Shown here piece by piece: positions 17,249 to 26,433 of a DNA stretch of 64,000 nucleotides. The position numbers and the translations under genes were made by a program. Position 1 is the stretch's first letter. Each line of letters begins with the position of its first letter. The notes under the pieces were generated by a model, which saw only the letters and a program-made list of their open reading frames with translations, was not told where the DNA came from and did not search any database. The DNA is from Flavobacterium endoglycinae (lineage in GTDB: Bacteria; Bacteroidota; Bacteroidia; Flavobacteriales; Flavobacteriaceae): positions 2,751,001-2,815,000 of the forward strand of contig NZ_CP071448.1 of NCBI RefSeq assembly GCF_017352115.1, given 5' to 3'.

Positions 17249-20059
17249 ATGAGAGTCTATTTACTAATTATGTTGTTTTTTAGCGGAATATCCTTTGCGC
17301 AGAATACAATTACAGGTTCTGTTACCGATAGTAACAAACAGTCTGTCCCTGGTGCCAATATTAATGTGGTTGGAAGTACCAATGGAACTTCTACCGATTT
17401 TGATGGTACATTTAAACTGAATACTTCATCTAAACCGCCGTTTACTATTAAAATATCGGCTGTAGGTTTTGAGGCGAAAACTATAAATGTTACGTCATTA
17501 AGCCAAAGTATAGATGTTGTTTTGAAAGATGAAGAAACTAAATTAGATGAAATCGTAGTTTCGGCTTCGAGAACTCCTGAGAGGGTAATTGAGTCACCGG
17601 TTACTATTGAGAGAATGGGGATTCAGGAAATAAAAAATACCACTGCTCCAACTTTCTATGATGGTTTAGAAAACTTAAAAGAAGTAAATTTCAATACGAG
17701 CAGTATTTCTTTTAAATCAATAAACACTCGTGGTTTTGCTACAGTTGCGAATACGCGTTTTATGCAATTAGTAGATGGTATGGATAACTCTTCTCCAGCT
17801 TTGAACTTTGTATTAGGAAACTTAATTGGTATTTCTGATATCGATGTGGCTAGTGTTGAGCTTTTGCCGGGAGCATCATCTGCTCTTTATGGAGCAAATG
17901 CTTTCAACGGTATTATGTTTATGAATAGTAAAAGTCCGTTCACAAATGAGGGTATTAGTGTGTATTATAAATACGGACAGACTACTCAAAAAGCAGCAGG
18001 AACAAACGATTACAATGATTTTGGAATCAGAGCTGCAAAAGCATTTACCAGACATTTTGCGATGAAAGCAAACTTCACTTATATGGAAGCATCAGAGTGG
18101 ATTGCTGCTGATACAAGAAGTATGACTGGTGGTTCTGTTGGACATGCAATGAATCAAAATTATGATGGATTAAATATTTACGGTGATGAGGTTACTACTT
18201 CTATCCCAAATGTTGGTCAAGTAAGTAGAACTGGATATCGTGAACAAGATTTAACTGATAATAAAGTTAAAAGTATGAAAGCTGACTTTAGCGCTCATAT
18301 TAAGCCTTGGGCTGATGACACAGAAATTATTTTACAATATAAAATTGGTACGGGAAGTACTATTTATCAAGGAGCAAATAGATATGCGTTGAAAGACTTC
18401 TTGATGCAGCAAGGTAAATTTGAAATAAAAGGTAAAAACTTTTTTGGTAGAATTTATTTTACAAGTGAAGATGCGGGAGATTCTTATGACATGAGATTTG
18501 CAGGTTGGAACATTAACAGATTGGCTAAATCAGATAAAAACTGGTTTACTGATTATGGAACAGCGTTTCAATTGTCTTCTGCCTTGTTAGGACTTAATGC
18601 TAATGATGCTGCGGTTTATGCTAGAAATTTTGCTGATTACAATGTTTCTCCAAACTTGCCATTGGTTCCGAATATTGATCCAGCTAATCCAAGTGCTCCA
18701 AGATCAGCAAGATTTGAACCGGGATCAGCACAGTTTAATAATGCGCTTGCAACGGTAACTTCTAATGCCGATTTAACTCAGGGAGCTAAATTTATAGATC
18801 ATTCAAAATTATATCATTCAGATGTAAATTATAATTTCAGAGACCTTATCAAATTTGCTGAAATCCAAGTTGGAGGATCGTGGAGAAAATATGTAATGGA
18901 TTCTGAAGGAACAATTTTTACAGATTATGATGGTCCAATCGAATATAAAGAATACGGTGCATATGCCCAAGTACAAAAAAAATGGTTAGACGACAGATTG
19001 AAATTTACAGGATCTTTACGTTATGACAAAAGCCAAAACTTCGACGGAAATATTTCGCCTAGAGTATCATTTGTGTATTCTGCAGGAGCTTCTAAAAGAC
19101 ACAACTTCAGAGTTTCCTATCAAACGGGTTTCCGTAATCCTACTACACAGGATCAATATATTGGTTTAGATTTGGGACCATTTGCCTTAATTGGATCAGC
19201 TGCTGATAACTTAGATCGTTTTCAAGAAACAGTTAATGTGAGTGCTTCAGGTCAGGCTTTGGCGGGACAGCCTGCGACTATAGGAATGTCTGGTCGTAAT
19301 GCGTACGAAAATGCATATACATTAGCTTCTGTTCAAGCATTTGCGGTTTCTGCAAATCCAGCAGATCTTAAAGTGGCAAATGTTCAATTAGTGAAACCAG
19401 AAGAAGTTCAAGCTTTTGAAGCTGGATATCGTACGGTGGTTCAAAATGATTTGTCAATTGATATTAATGGGTATTATAATATCTACAATGATTTCATGAA
19501 TACTTCAAGAGTAATTTCTCCTTACTACGGAACGGCAGGAACTAATTCTGCAGATCCTTCTGTTCAGTTAAGTTATGCGGCTTTAGCTTTTGGAGACAGA
19601 AGAGTGTATCAAGTTTATACTAATACTACTGCTCAGATTACATCATTGGGTTTTGGAGTTGGATTGTCTAAAAAAGTATATAAAGACTTTGAGCTTGGAG
19701 TAAACTATAATTACGCTCAGTTTAATTTTGATCAATCAGATGATCCAAGTTTCGTGGCAGGATTTAACACTCCAAAACATAGAATTAAAGCTTCTCTTGG
19801 AAATGCTAAGCTGACTAAAAACTTAGGCTTTAATGTAAATGTGAGATGGAATACAGAATATTTATGGCAGTCTTCTTTTGGAGACGGTATGATTCCTGAA
19901 AATACAGTTCTTGATGCTCAGGTTAATTATGGAATTCCAAAACTGAAATCAGTTATTAAAGTTGGAGCAACAAACCTTTTCGGATCAGATTATCTTCAGG
20001 TAATTGGAGCGGGAGCAATTGGTAAAATGTGGTTTGCTTCGTGGATCATTAATCCTTAA
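17249..20059 (+). CDS. TonB-dependent outer-membrane receptor
   Basis: The 936-residue protein has a signal peptide (MRVYLLIMLFFSGISFAQ). Residues about 20-95 form a carboxypeptidase-regulatory-like domain (TGSVTDSNKQSVPGANINVVG). The plug domain starts near 105 (LDEIVVSASRTPERVIESP, GFATVANTRFMQLVDGMDN, VELLPGASSALYGANAFNGI), and a long beta-barrel ends in an aromatic-rich strand (KMWFASWIINP). It imports a substrate with TonB energy. The substrate is not evident; the downstream SGNH-hydrolase lipoprotein (74-base gap) suggests an ester-linked or lipid-like ligand. Lack of a SusD partner argues against a classical Sus glycan system. Confidence 0.93.
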   Translation: MRVYLLIMLFFSGISFAQNTITGSVTDSNKQSVPGANINVVGSTNGTSTDFDGTFKLNTSSKPPFTIKISAVGFEAKTINVTSLSQSIDVVLKDEETKLDEIVVSASRTPERVIESPVTIERMGIQEIKNTTAPTFYDGLENLKEVNFNTSSISFKSINTRGFATVANTRFMQLVDGMDNSSPALNFVLGNLIGISDIDVASVELLPGASSALYGANAFNGIMFMNSKSPFTNEGISVYYKYGQTTQKAAGTNDYNDFGIRAAKAFTRHFAMKANFTYMEASEWIAADTRSMTGGSVGHAMNQNYDGLNIYGDEVTTSIPNVGQVSRTGYREQDLTDNKVKSMKADFSAHIKPWADDTEIILQYKIGTGSTIYQGANRYALKDFLMQQGKFEIKGKNFFGRIYFTSEDAGDSYDMRFAGWNINRLAKSDKNWFTDYGTAFQLSSALLGLNANDAAVYARNFADYNVSPNLPLVPNIDPANPSAPRSARFEPGSAQFNNALATVTSNADLTQGAKFIDHSKLYHSDVNYNFRDLIKFAEIQVGGSWRKYVMDSEGTIFTDYDGPIEYKEYGAYAQVQKKWLDDRLKFTGSLRYDKSQNFDGNISPRVSFVYSAGASKRHNFRVSYQTGFRNPTTQDQYIGLDLGPFALIGSAADNLDRFQETVNVSASGQALAGQPATIGMSGRNAYENAYTLASVQAFAVSANPADLKVANVQLVKPEEVQAFEAGYRTVVQNDLSIDINGYYNIYNDFMNTSRVISPYYGTAGTNSADPSVQLSYAALAFGDRRVYQVYTNTTAQITSLGFGVGLSKKVYKDFELGVNYNYAQFNFDQSDDPSFVAGFNTPKHRIKASLGNAKLTKNLGFNVNVRWNTEYLWQSSFGDGMIPENTVLDAQVNYGIPKLKSVIKVGATNLFGSDYLQVIGAGAIGKMWFASWIINP

Positions 20060-20088
20060 TTGGAAACTATTTGATCAAAAAAGGATTT

Positions 20089-20112
20089 GCTTTCTTTTAA
20101 AAAAGAAAGAGC
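20089..20112 (+). other. Hairpin between TonB receptor and SGNH lipoprotein genes
   Basis: GCTTTCTTTT/AAGAAAGAGC can pair across a short A loop. There is no T run afterwards, so it is more likely an mRNA-processing or attenuating structure than a full terminator. Confidence 0.4.
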
Positions 20113-20133
20113 TAATAATTAAAAAGTAATAAC

Positions 20134-21678
20134 ATGAAAAAAAATATAAAATGGCTGTTTTTGGTTGCTTTAACCTTTATGGCATGTAATAGTGATGATG
20201 ATAATAAAACTCCAGAAGAAGTTCCTGTAACACCAGGTTCGGCGGTTTTTACAAAATATGTAGCACTTGGAGATTCTTTTGCTGCAGGATATAGTGATAA
20301 TGCACTTTTTAAGAAAGGACAGGAGAATGGATATCCTAATATTTTGGCGCAGCAATTTGTTGCTGCGGGTGGAGGTGCTTTTACAATACCTTATATGAAT
20401 GATAATAAAGGAGGTCTTCTTTTAGGTGGAAATGTAATAGCCGGCACACGCTTATATTTCACAGCACAAAGAACAGCAGTTCCAGTGCCTGGTCCGCCAA
20501 CTACAGAAGTTACTACGCATCTTACAGGACCATTTAATAATCTTGGAGTTCCTGGAGCAAAAAGTTTCCATTTAGTGGCAGCTGGATATGGTAATGTTGC
20601 AGGTGTAGCTACAGGTGCAGCGAATCCTTATTTTGCAAGATTTTCAAGCTCACCATCCACAACTGTTTTGGCAGATGCATTGGTTCAAGCACCTACATTT
20701 TTTTCTTTGTTTATTGGAGGAAATGATGTCTTAAGTTATGCTTTATCTGGAGGGACAGGAAAAGATCAAACGGGTAATATGAATCCTGCGACTTATGGAG
20801 GCAATGATATTACGGATCCAACTGTTTTTGCAAGTGTATATTCTTCTTTATTGACAGCTTTAACGGCGAATGGTGCCAAAGGAGTTGTGGCAAATTTGCC
20901 ATATATTACAACTTTGCCTCATTTTACTACTGTTCCTTATAATCCTCTTACTCCTCAATTGCTGGGAAGCAATCTTGCTGTGCTTAATGCCCAATTATAC
21001 GGACCATTAAAACAAGTTTTGACAAACTTTAATGCTGGTGAGCGAATCAATTTATTGTCTACAACATCAGCAAATCCATTATTAATTAAAGATGAAAGTC
21101 TTCCAAATCTTGCTGCTCAAATAACCGCAGCATTAACTCCATCATTGGGAGCTCAGACTGCGGCTTTTTACGGTGCTGTTTTCGGCCAGGCAAGACAAGC
21201 AAAATCAACCGATTTGATTCTTTTAACAACACAATCTGCAATTGGTGCTGCTCCAACAGCTGCTGATTCAGGATTGGGGATTGCTCCGCCAGCTCCGTTA
21301 AATGTTTTTGGAATTTCATATCCATTACAAGACAAACATGTTATTATTCCAACAGAAGCGGCAGAAATTAGAAAAGCTACTGATGCTTATAACGTGACAA
21401 TCAAATCTTTAGCAGAAGAAAAAGGTATAGCATTTGTTGATACAAGAGCTACTATGACACAATTGTCAAGTGGAGGGGTTAAATTTGGAAACTTTACTAT
21501 GACTTCTTCATTTGCGGTTGGTGGTGCCTTTTCATTAGATGGTGTTCATCCTAGTCCAAGAGGATATGCTTTAATTGCGAATATTTTTATTGATGCGATA
21601 AATGCAAAATATGGTTCGACACTTCGTCATGCTGATTTGGCGACTTATCAAATTCAATATCCAGCAACACTTCCATAA
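20134..21678 (+). CDS. SGNH/GDSL-family hydrolase lipoprotein
   Basis: The 514-residue protein has a lipoprotein signal with Cys18 (LTFMAC), followed by NSDDDNK, an acidic stretch like flavobacterial surface-lipoprotein export signals. Block I is YVALGDSFAAGYSD with nucleophile Ser48. Block III is FIGGNDVL, and block V is SLDGVHPSPRGYALI with the Asp and His of the catalytic set. It is an ester hydrolase (lipase, acylhydrolase or deacetylase; substrate unknown). A low-complexity Ala/Pro-rich part lies in the middle. It follows the TonB receptor and probably forms a surface enzyme plus transporter pair. Confidence 0.9.
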   Translation: MKKNIKWLFLVALTFMACNSDDDNKTPEEVPVTPGSAVFTKYVALGDSFAAGYSDNALFKKGQENGYPNILAQQFVAAGGGAFTIPYMNDNKGGLLLGGNVIAGTRLYFTAQRTAVPVPGPPTTEVTTHLTGPFNNLGVPGAKSFHLVAAGYGNVAGVATGAANPYFARFSSSPSTTVLADALVQAPTFFSLFIGGNDVLSYALSGGTGKDQTGNMNPATYGGNDITDPTVFASVYSSLLTALTANGAKGVVANLPYITTLPHFTTVPYNPLTPQLLGSNLAVLNAQLYGPLKQVLTNFNAGERINLLSTTSANPLLIKDESLPNLAAQITAALTPSLGAQTAAFYGAVFGQARQAKSTDLILLTTQSAIGAAPTAADSGLGIAPPAPLNVFGISYPLQDKHVIIPTEAAEIRKATDAYNVTIKSLAEEKGIAFVDTRATMTQLSSGGVKFGNFTMTSSFAVGGAFSLDGVHPSPRGYALIANIFIDAINAKYGSTLRHADLATYQIQYPATLP

Positions 21679-21699
21679 AGAAACTTAAATTTTAGATAT

Positions 21700-21738
21700 A
21701 AAAAAGTCTCACATTTTAATATGTTGAGGCTTTTTTTG
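21700..21738 (+). terminator. Terminator after the SGNH lipoprotein gene
   Basis: AAAAAGTCTCACAT and ATGTTGAGGCTTTTTTT form an imperfect stem with a T run, about 20 bases after the stop. Confidence 0.8.
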
Positions 21739-21823
21739 TTTTTAAGAAAAATGCTGTTTTCTATATTTTTTGGCTCAGTTTTATGAATCAAACAAAATCG
21801 TGCTATTTTTTATGAAAAAAAAA

Positions 21824-21853
21824 TTGATTTTATATTTTAAAAAATTATCTTTG
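21824..21853 (+). promoter_or_regulatory. Promoter of atpD-atpC
   Basis: TTG at 21,824-21,826, 19 bases, then TATCTTTG at 21,846-21,853. This is the best match to the Bacteroidota -33/-7 pattern in the window. The start of transcription should lie near 21,860, giving a leader of about 55 bases. Confidence 0.75.
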
Positions 21854-21911
21854 CGCTCTGAAAAAAGAGGTATTTTCGATAAACCTAAATAGCTATTTAA
21901 TAAATACATAA

Positions 21912-23426
<1,515 letters not shown>

Positions 23427-23429
23427 TAA

Positions 23430-23504
23430 TTTGGTTGTTAGTTGCTAGTTGTCAGTTGTTAGAAAGCAACCATCAACCATCAACCATCAACTATTAACTA
23501 AAAA
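23430..23504. repeat. Short GTTG/CAAC repeat block between atpD and atpC
   Basis: The left half repeats GTTGTTAGTTGCTAGTTG-type units; the right half repeats CAACCAT units (CAACCATCAACCATCAAC). The halves are roughly complementary and could form an imperfect hairpin with a small loop at GAAAGC. It fills nearly all of the 83-base gap between two genes that must be made in fixed ratio. Confidence 0.6.
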
Positions 23505-23509
23505 AAAAT

Positions 23510-23791
23510 ATGATTTTAGAAATAGTATCACCAGAAGCGAAATTATTTTCAGGAGAAGTTACTTCGGTTACTTTGCCAGGAGTTGACGGAAGCTTCCAGA
23601 TTTTAAATCATCACGCACCTATTGTTTCTATTTTAGAAAAAGGAACGATTAAAATTGCAGCTCCAAGCTTTAATTTTTCTAAAGAGGTAGCAGATAAATT
23701 TACGAAAGTTAATGACCAAACCTATACATTAGAAATTACGTCAGGTACTATCGAAATGAAAGACAATAAAATAATTGTTTTAGTTGACTAA
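23510..23791 (+). CDS. atpC: F1F0 ATP synthase subunit epsilon
   Basis: The 93-residue protein (MILEIVSPEAKLFSGEVTSVTLPGVDG is the typical opening in segments) includes GSFQILNHHAPIVSILEKG. This corresponds to the N-terminal beta-sandwich of epsilon; the C-terminal inhibitory helical hairpin found in the 130-140-residue forms is absent, as is common in this phylum. It joins the central stalk of F1 and follows atpD after the GTTG/CAAC repeat block. A terminator lies downstream. Confidence 0.95.
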   Translation: MILEIVSPEAKLFSGEVTSVTLPGVDGSFQILNHHAPIVSILEKGTIKIAAPSFNFSKEVADKFTKVNDQTYTLEITSGTIEMKDNKIIVLVD

Positions 23792-23810
23792 AGCAGTTTA
23801 AAATAAATTG

Positions 23811-23840
23811 AAAAGCCAAACATTTTTGTTTGGCTTTTTT
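23811..23840 (+). terminator. Terminator after atpC
   Basis: AAAAGCCAAACA/TGTTTGGCTTTT stem with TTTT loop and T run, a perfect 12-pair hairpin. Confidence 0.92.
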
Positions 23841-23850
23841 ATTTGGATAG

Positions 23851-24366
23851 ATGAAAAAACAAGAATTTAATCAGTTAGTGTATATTTCAAAAAGACCTTT
23901 TTGGCATTTTCTAATTGCCTTACCATTATATTGTTTTGCAGTTTCAATGTTTTTGAAAACCATTGATCTTTTTTATTTAGGAAAAGTAATCGATGCTTTG
24001 AAATTCGTTTTAGCGACTTTTTTTATACTGGTGTGTGCGGGCGGACTCACTTTTACAAAACGAGTTTACACAAATTCTGATCTCAAAAGAGTTACTTTTA
24101 ATTTTACTTTATTTAAAATTCCTTTATCTAAAGATTCTGTTTTTGAAAATGTTCAATATGTATCTGTTTATAAAAATTACTCAGATAGAGATTTCGAGAT
24201 ATATGTTTGGTTATCCTCAACAAAGAAAAAATCTATTTCTGTTCATTTAGATTTAGACTCGGCATTTAATTATGCATTAAAAATAGCCGATGGTTTACAG
24301 GTTGATTTGCTTGATGCGACAGAAAAAGGGAATTTTAAATGGGTGGAAAAAGAAAAAATACAATAA
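23851..24366 (+). CDS. Small two-helix membrane protein of unknown function
   Basis: The 171-residue protein has no family I recognise. Hydrophobic helices lie at about 18-40 and 50-68, followed by about 100 soluble residues, beta-rich with a short C-terminal helix (SAFNYALKIADGLQ). The layout of two helices plus a PH-like part is similar to the RHS immunity candidate at 14,944. It starts ten bases after the atpC terminator, so expression may depend on read-through. A similar terminator follows it. Confidence 0.65.
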   Translation: MKKQEFNQLVYISKRPFWHFLIALPLYCFAVSMFLKTIDLFYLGKVIDALKFVLATFFILVCAGGLTFTKRVYTNSDLKRVTFNFTLFKIPLSKDSVFENVQYVSVYKNYSDRDFEIYVWLSSTKKKSISVHLDLDSAFNYALKIADGLQVDLLDATEKGNFKWVEKEKIQ

Positions 24367-24370
24367 TTTG

Positions 24371-24398
24371 AAAGTCAAACGTTTTGTTTGGCTTTTTT
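24371..24398 (+). terminator. Terminator after the small membrane protein gene
   Basis: AAAGTCAAAC/GTTTGGCTTTTTT stem-loop with T run. Its arms resemble those of the atpC terminator, suggesting a local duplication around the small membrane protein gene. Confidence 0.8.
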
Positions 24399-24451
24399 AT
24401 TTTTTACTTTTGAGGTATTAGAATCTCTTTATAAAATATTTGATCCTTTTT

Positions 24452-24470
24452 AAAAGCTCAGTAAGCTTTT
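24452..24470 (+). other. Small hairpin upstream of the NAD(P)-binding protein gene
   Basis: AAAAGCT-CAGTA-AGCTTTT can form a seven-pair stem in the leader region of the next gene. Confidence 0.35.
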
Positions 24471-24533
24471 ATGTTTTCGTTTCATATGTATATGAAGCGC
24501 AATTATTTTATGTCAAATTTTATAAGAATATTT

Positions 24534-25172
24534 ATGAAAAATATATCAAAAGTCGCTGTTCTTGGCGGCGCGGGAAGAACTGGGCAATTTCTTGTAAACC
24601 AGTTATTGCATCAAGGATTTAGTGTTAAAGCATTAGTAAGAAATCCAGATAATTTTACTGTTCAAAATCCACAGCTCGAAATTATTAAAGGTGATGCCAT
24701 TTATGAAGAATCTATTTCTTTGCTGTTAAACAATTGTCAGGCTGTATTGAGTACAATTGGTCAAAGACCGGGCGAACCAATGGTAGCAAGTCAGGCGACA
24801 AAAAATGTACTACATGCTATGAAGGAATATGGTATTGACCGATATTTGATTTTAGCAGGTCTTAATATCGATACTCCTTTCGATAAAAAAAGTCCTAAAA
24901 CAATGATGGCTACAGATTGGATGAAAACTAATTTTCCAGAAATCCAGAATGACCGTCAGAAAACCTATGATATTTTAGAAGCAAGTGCTGTCAAGTGGAC
25001 TCAGGTTCGCGTTCCACTAATTGAATTTACGGATCGCAATTCTGAAATTTCTGTGAATCTAGAAGATTGTCTTGGTGATAAAATTAGTGCTTTCAATATT
25101 TCTTCATTTATGATTAAGGAAATGGTTGAAGAAAATTTTATCAGGCAGTCGCCATTTATTAGTGAAGTATAA
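24534..25172 (+). CDS. NAD(P)H-binding SDR/NmrA-like protein
   Basis: The 212 residues from the MKNISKV start open with the dinucleotide-binding strand and glycine motif VAVLGGAGRTG. They continue with the SDR-like pattern VKALVRNPDNF, IIKGDAIYEESI and AVLSTIGQRPGEP, typical of atypical SDRs related to NmrA/biliverdin-reductase-B-like proteins. An in-frame ATG exists at 24,471, but the extra 21 residues do not resemble the family and include part of a hairpin, so the inner start is preferred. It is probably an oxidoreductase or a redox-sensing binding protein; the substrate is unknown. It stands alone, with a strong terminator behind it. Confidence 0.82.
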   Translation: MKNISKVAVLGGAGRTGQFLVNQLLHQGFSVKALVRNPDNFTVQNPQLEIIKGDAIYEESISLLLNNCQAVLSTIGQRPGEPMVASQATKNVLHAMKEYGIDRYLILAGLNIDTPFDKKSPKTMMATDWMKTNFPEIQNDRQKTYDILEASAVKWTQVRVPLIEFTDRNSEISVNLEDCLGDKISAFNISSFMIKEMVEENFIRQSPFISEV

Positions 25173-25183
25173 ATTATAAATTC

Positions 25184-25215
25184 AAAAGTCGGTATGAACT
25201 TCATACCGACTTTTT
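25184..25215 (+). terminator. Terminator after the NAD(P)-binding protein gene
   Basis: AAAAGTCGGTATGAA/TTCATACCGACTTTT, a perfect long stem with a tiny loop and T run. Confidence 0.93.
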
Positions 25216-25443
25216 AAATTTAAAATGCAAAAGCTTAATTAAAGCCTAAAATGGAATTAATTTTCTTCTAAGCGGCAAGAAGATGGTTTTAATAATTTTT
25301 AAGCTTATATCAAAAGAAAAGATGTTTTTGAGTAGAACTTCATTAATCATAGGGAAGAAATTTTGTAACGTTTTTAAATTTTGATTACTTACACTACATA
25401 ATTAACTAAATCAATAATTTTTAATTTAATTACTGAGTACAAA

Positions 25444-26310
25444 ATGAAAAATATATTTAATCTATTTGCTGTTTTTTTAATGATGTTTTTGGGTTCAAAA
25501 ATGATTGCTCAATCAGAACCTATGAAAACTGAAGATTCACTCTTATGGGAAGTTTCTGGAAACGGACTTTCAAAGCCTTCTTATTTGTATGGAACGATAC
25601 ATATGATCTGCTCATCGGATTATTTTCTTTCGGATAAAACAAAAAAAGCTTTCGAAGCATCTGAAAAATTGGTTTTAGAAATTAATGTTGCTGATCCCAA
25701 AGAATTTTCTGAAATGCAGCAGCTGGCAATGGGCAAAGAGCCTTTAAGTAAAAAATTAAGTCCAGAGCAATTGAATAAGCTAGAAGCTATTTTGAAGAAA
25801 ACGACCGGAATGTCTGTAAAACAAGTTGATAGTTTTAATTTGCTGACTGTAATGAGTTTGATTTCTATGAAAACTTTTGGTTGTTTGGATTTGAAATTTT
25901 ACGAAATGGAATTTACAGAACAAGCTAAGAAGAGAAATATTGAAATTGGTGGATTAGAAACTGTAAAATCTCAATTTGCAATTCTAGAAGGAGCTTATAC
26001 AAATGATGAAATGATCAATATGCTTGATGAATCGACTTTGGAAGAAACAGATAAATTGGTTTCTGAATATAAATCTGAAAATGTTAAGGGAATGTATGAT
26101 GTTGCTACTGATATAAAATATACCAGCAATAAAACCAAGAAAATTATTCTCGATGAAAGGAATGTGAACTGGGTAAAAATTATGCCAGATTTAATGAAAA
26201 AACAAAGTGTGTTTTTCGCATTTGGATCGGCGCATTTAGCGGGAGAATTTGGGGTTATTAATCTATTGCGCAATTTAGGTTATACTGTTAAACCTGTTCT
26301 GAACAAATAG
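25444..26310 (+). CDS. TraB/GumN family protein
   Basis: The 288-residue protein has a signal peptide (AVFLMMFLGSKMIAQ). The family motifs are both present: SKPSYLYGTIHMI near residue 44 and FAFGSAHLAGEFGVI near residue 258. These are the two G-x-x-H motifs shared with Tiki-type metalloproteases, so a periplasmic or surface metal-dependent peptidase role is possible, but bacterial members are poorly characterised. No operon partner; the next gene is convergent with a shared terminator. Confidence 0.9.
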   Translation: MKNIFNLFAVFLMMFLGSKMIAQSEPMKTEDSLLWEVSGNGLSKPSYLYGTIHMICSSDYFLSDKTKKAFEASEKLVLEINVADPKEFSEMQQLAMGKEPLSKKLSPEQLNKLEAILKKTTGMSVKQVDSFNLLTVMSLISMKTFGCLDLKFYEMEFTEQAKKRNIEIGGLETVKSQFAILEGAYTNDEMINMLDESTLEETDKLVSEYKSENVKGMYDVATDIKYTSNKTKKIILDERNVNWVKIMPDLMKKQSVFFAFGSAHLAGEFGVINLLRNLGYTVKPVLNK

Positions 26311-26378
26311 ATTTTGAAGATGATCATGAATTTTCAAATGGTCAGATAACAAGACTAAATCATTCATTTGTAAGCATT

Positions 26379-26416
26379 AAAAAACTCCATTTATCAATTG
26401 ACAAATGGAGTTTTTC
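26379..26416. terminator. Bidirectional terminator between the TraB-like gene and adhesin 1
   Basis: AAAAACTCCATTT and AAATGGAGTTTTT arms around an ATCAATTGAC loop. It serves both convergent genes. The adhesin-side flank and hairpin are almost the same as those after adhesin 3 at 40,259. Confidence 0.9.
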
Positions 26417-26433
26417 TTTTTTGGAAGTTGGTA

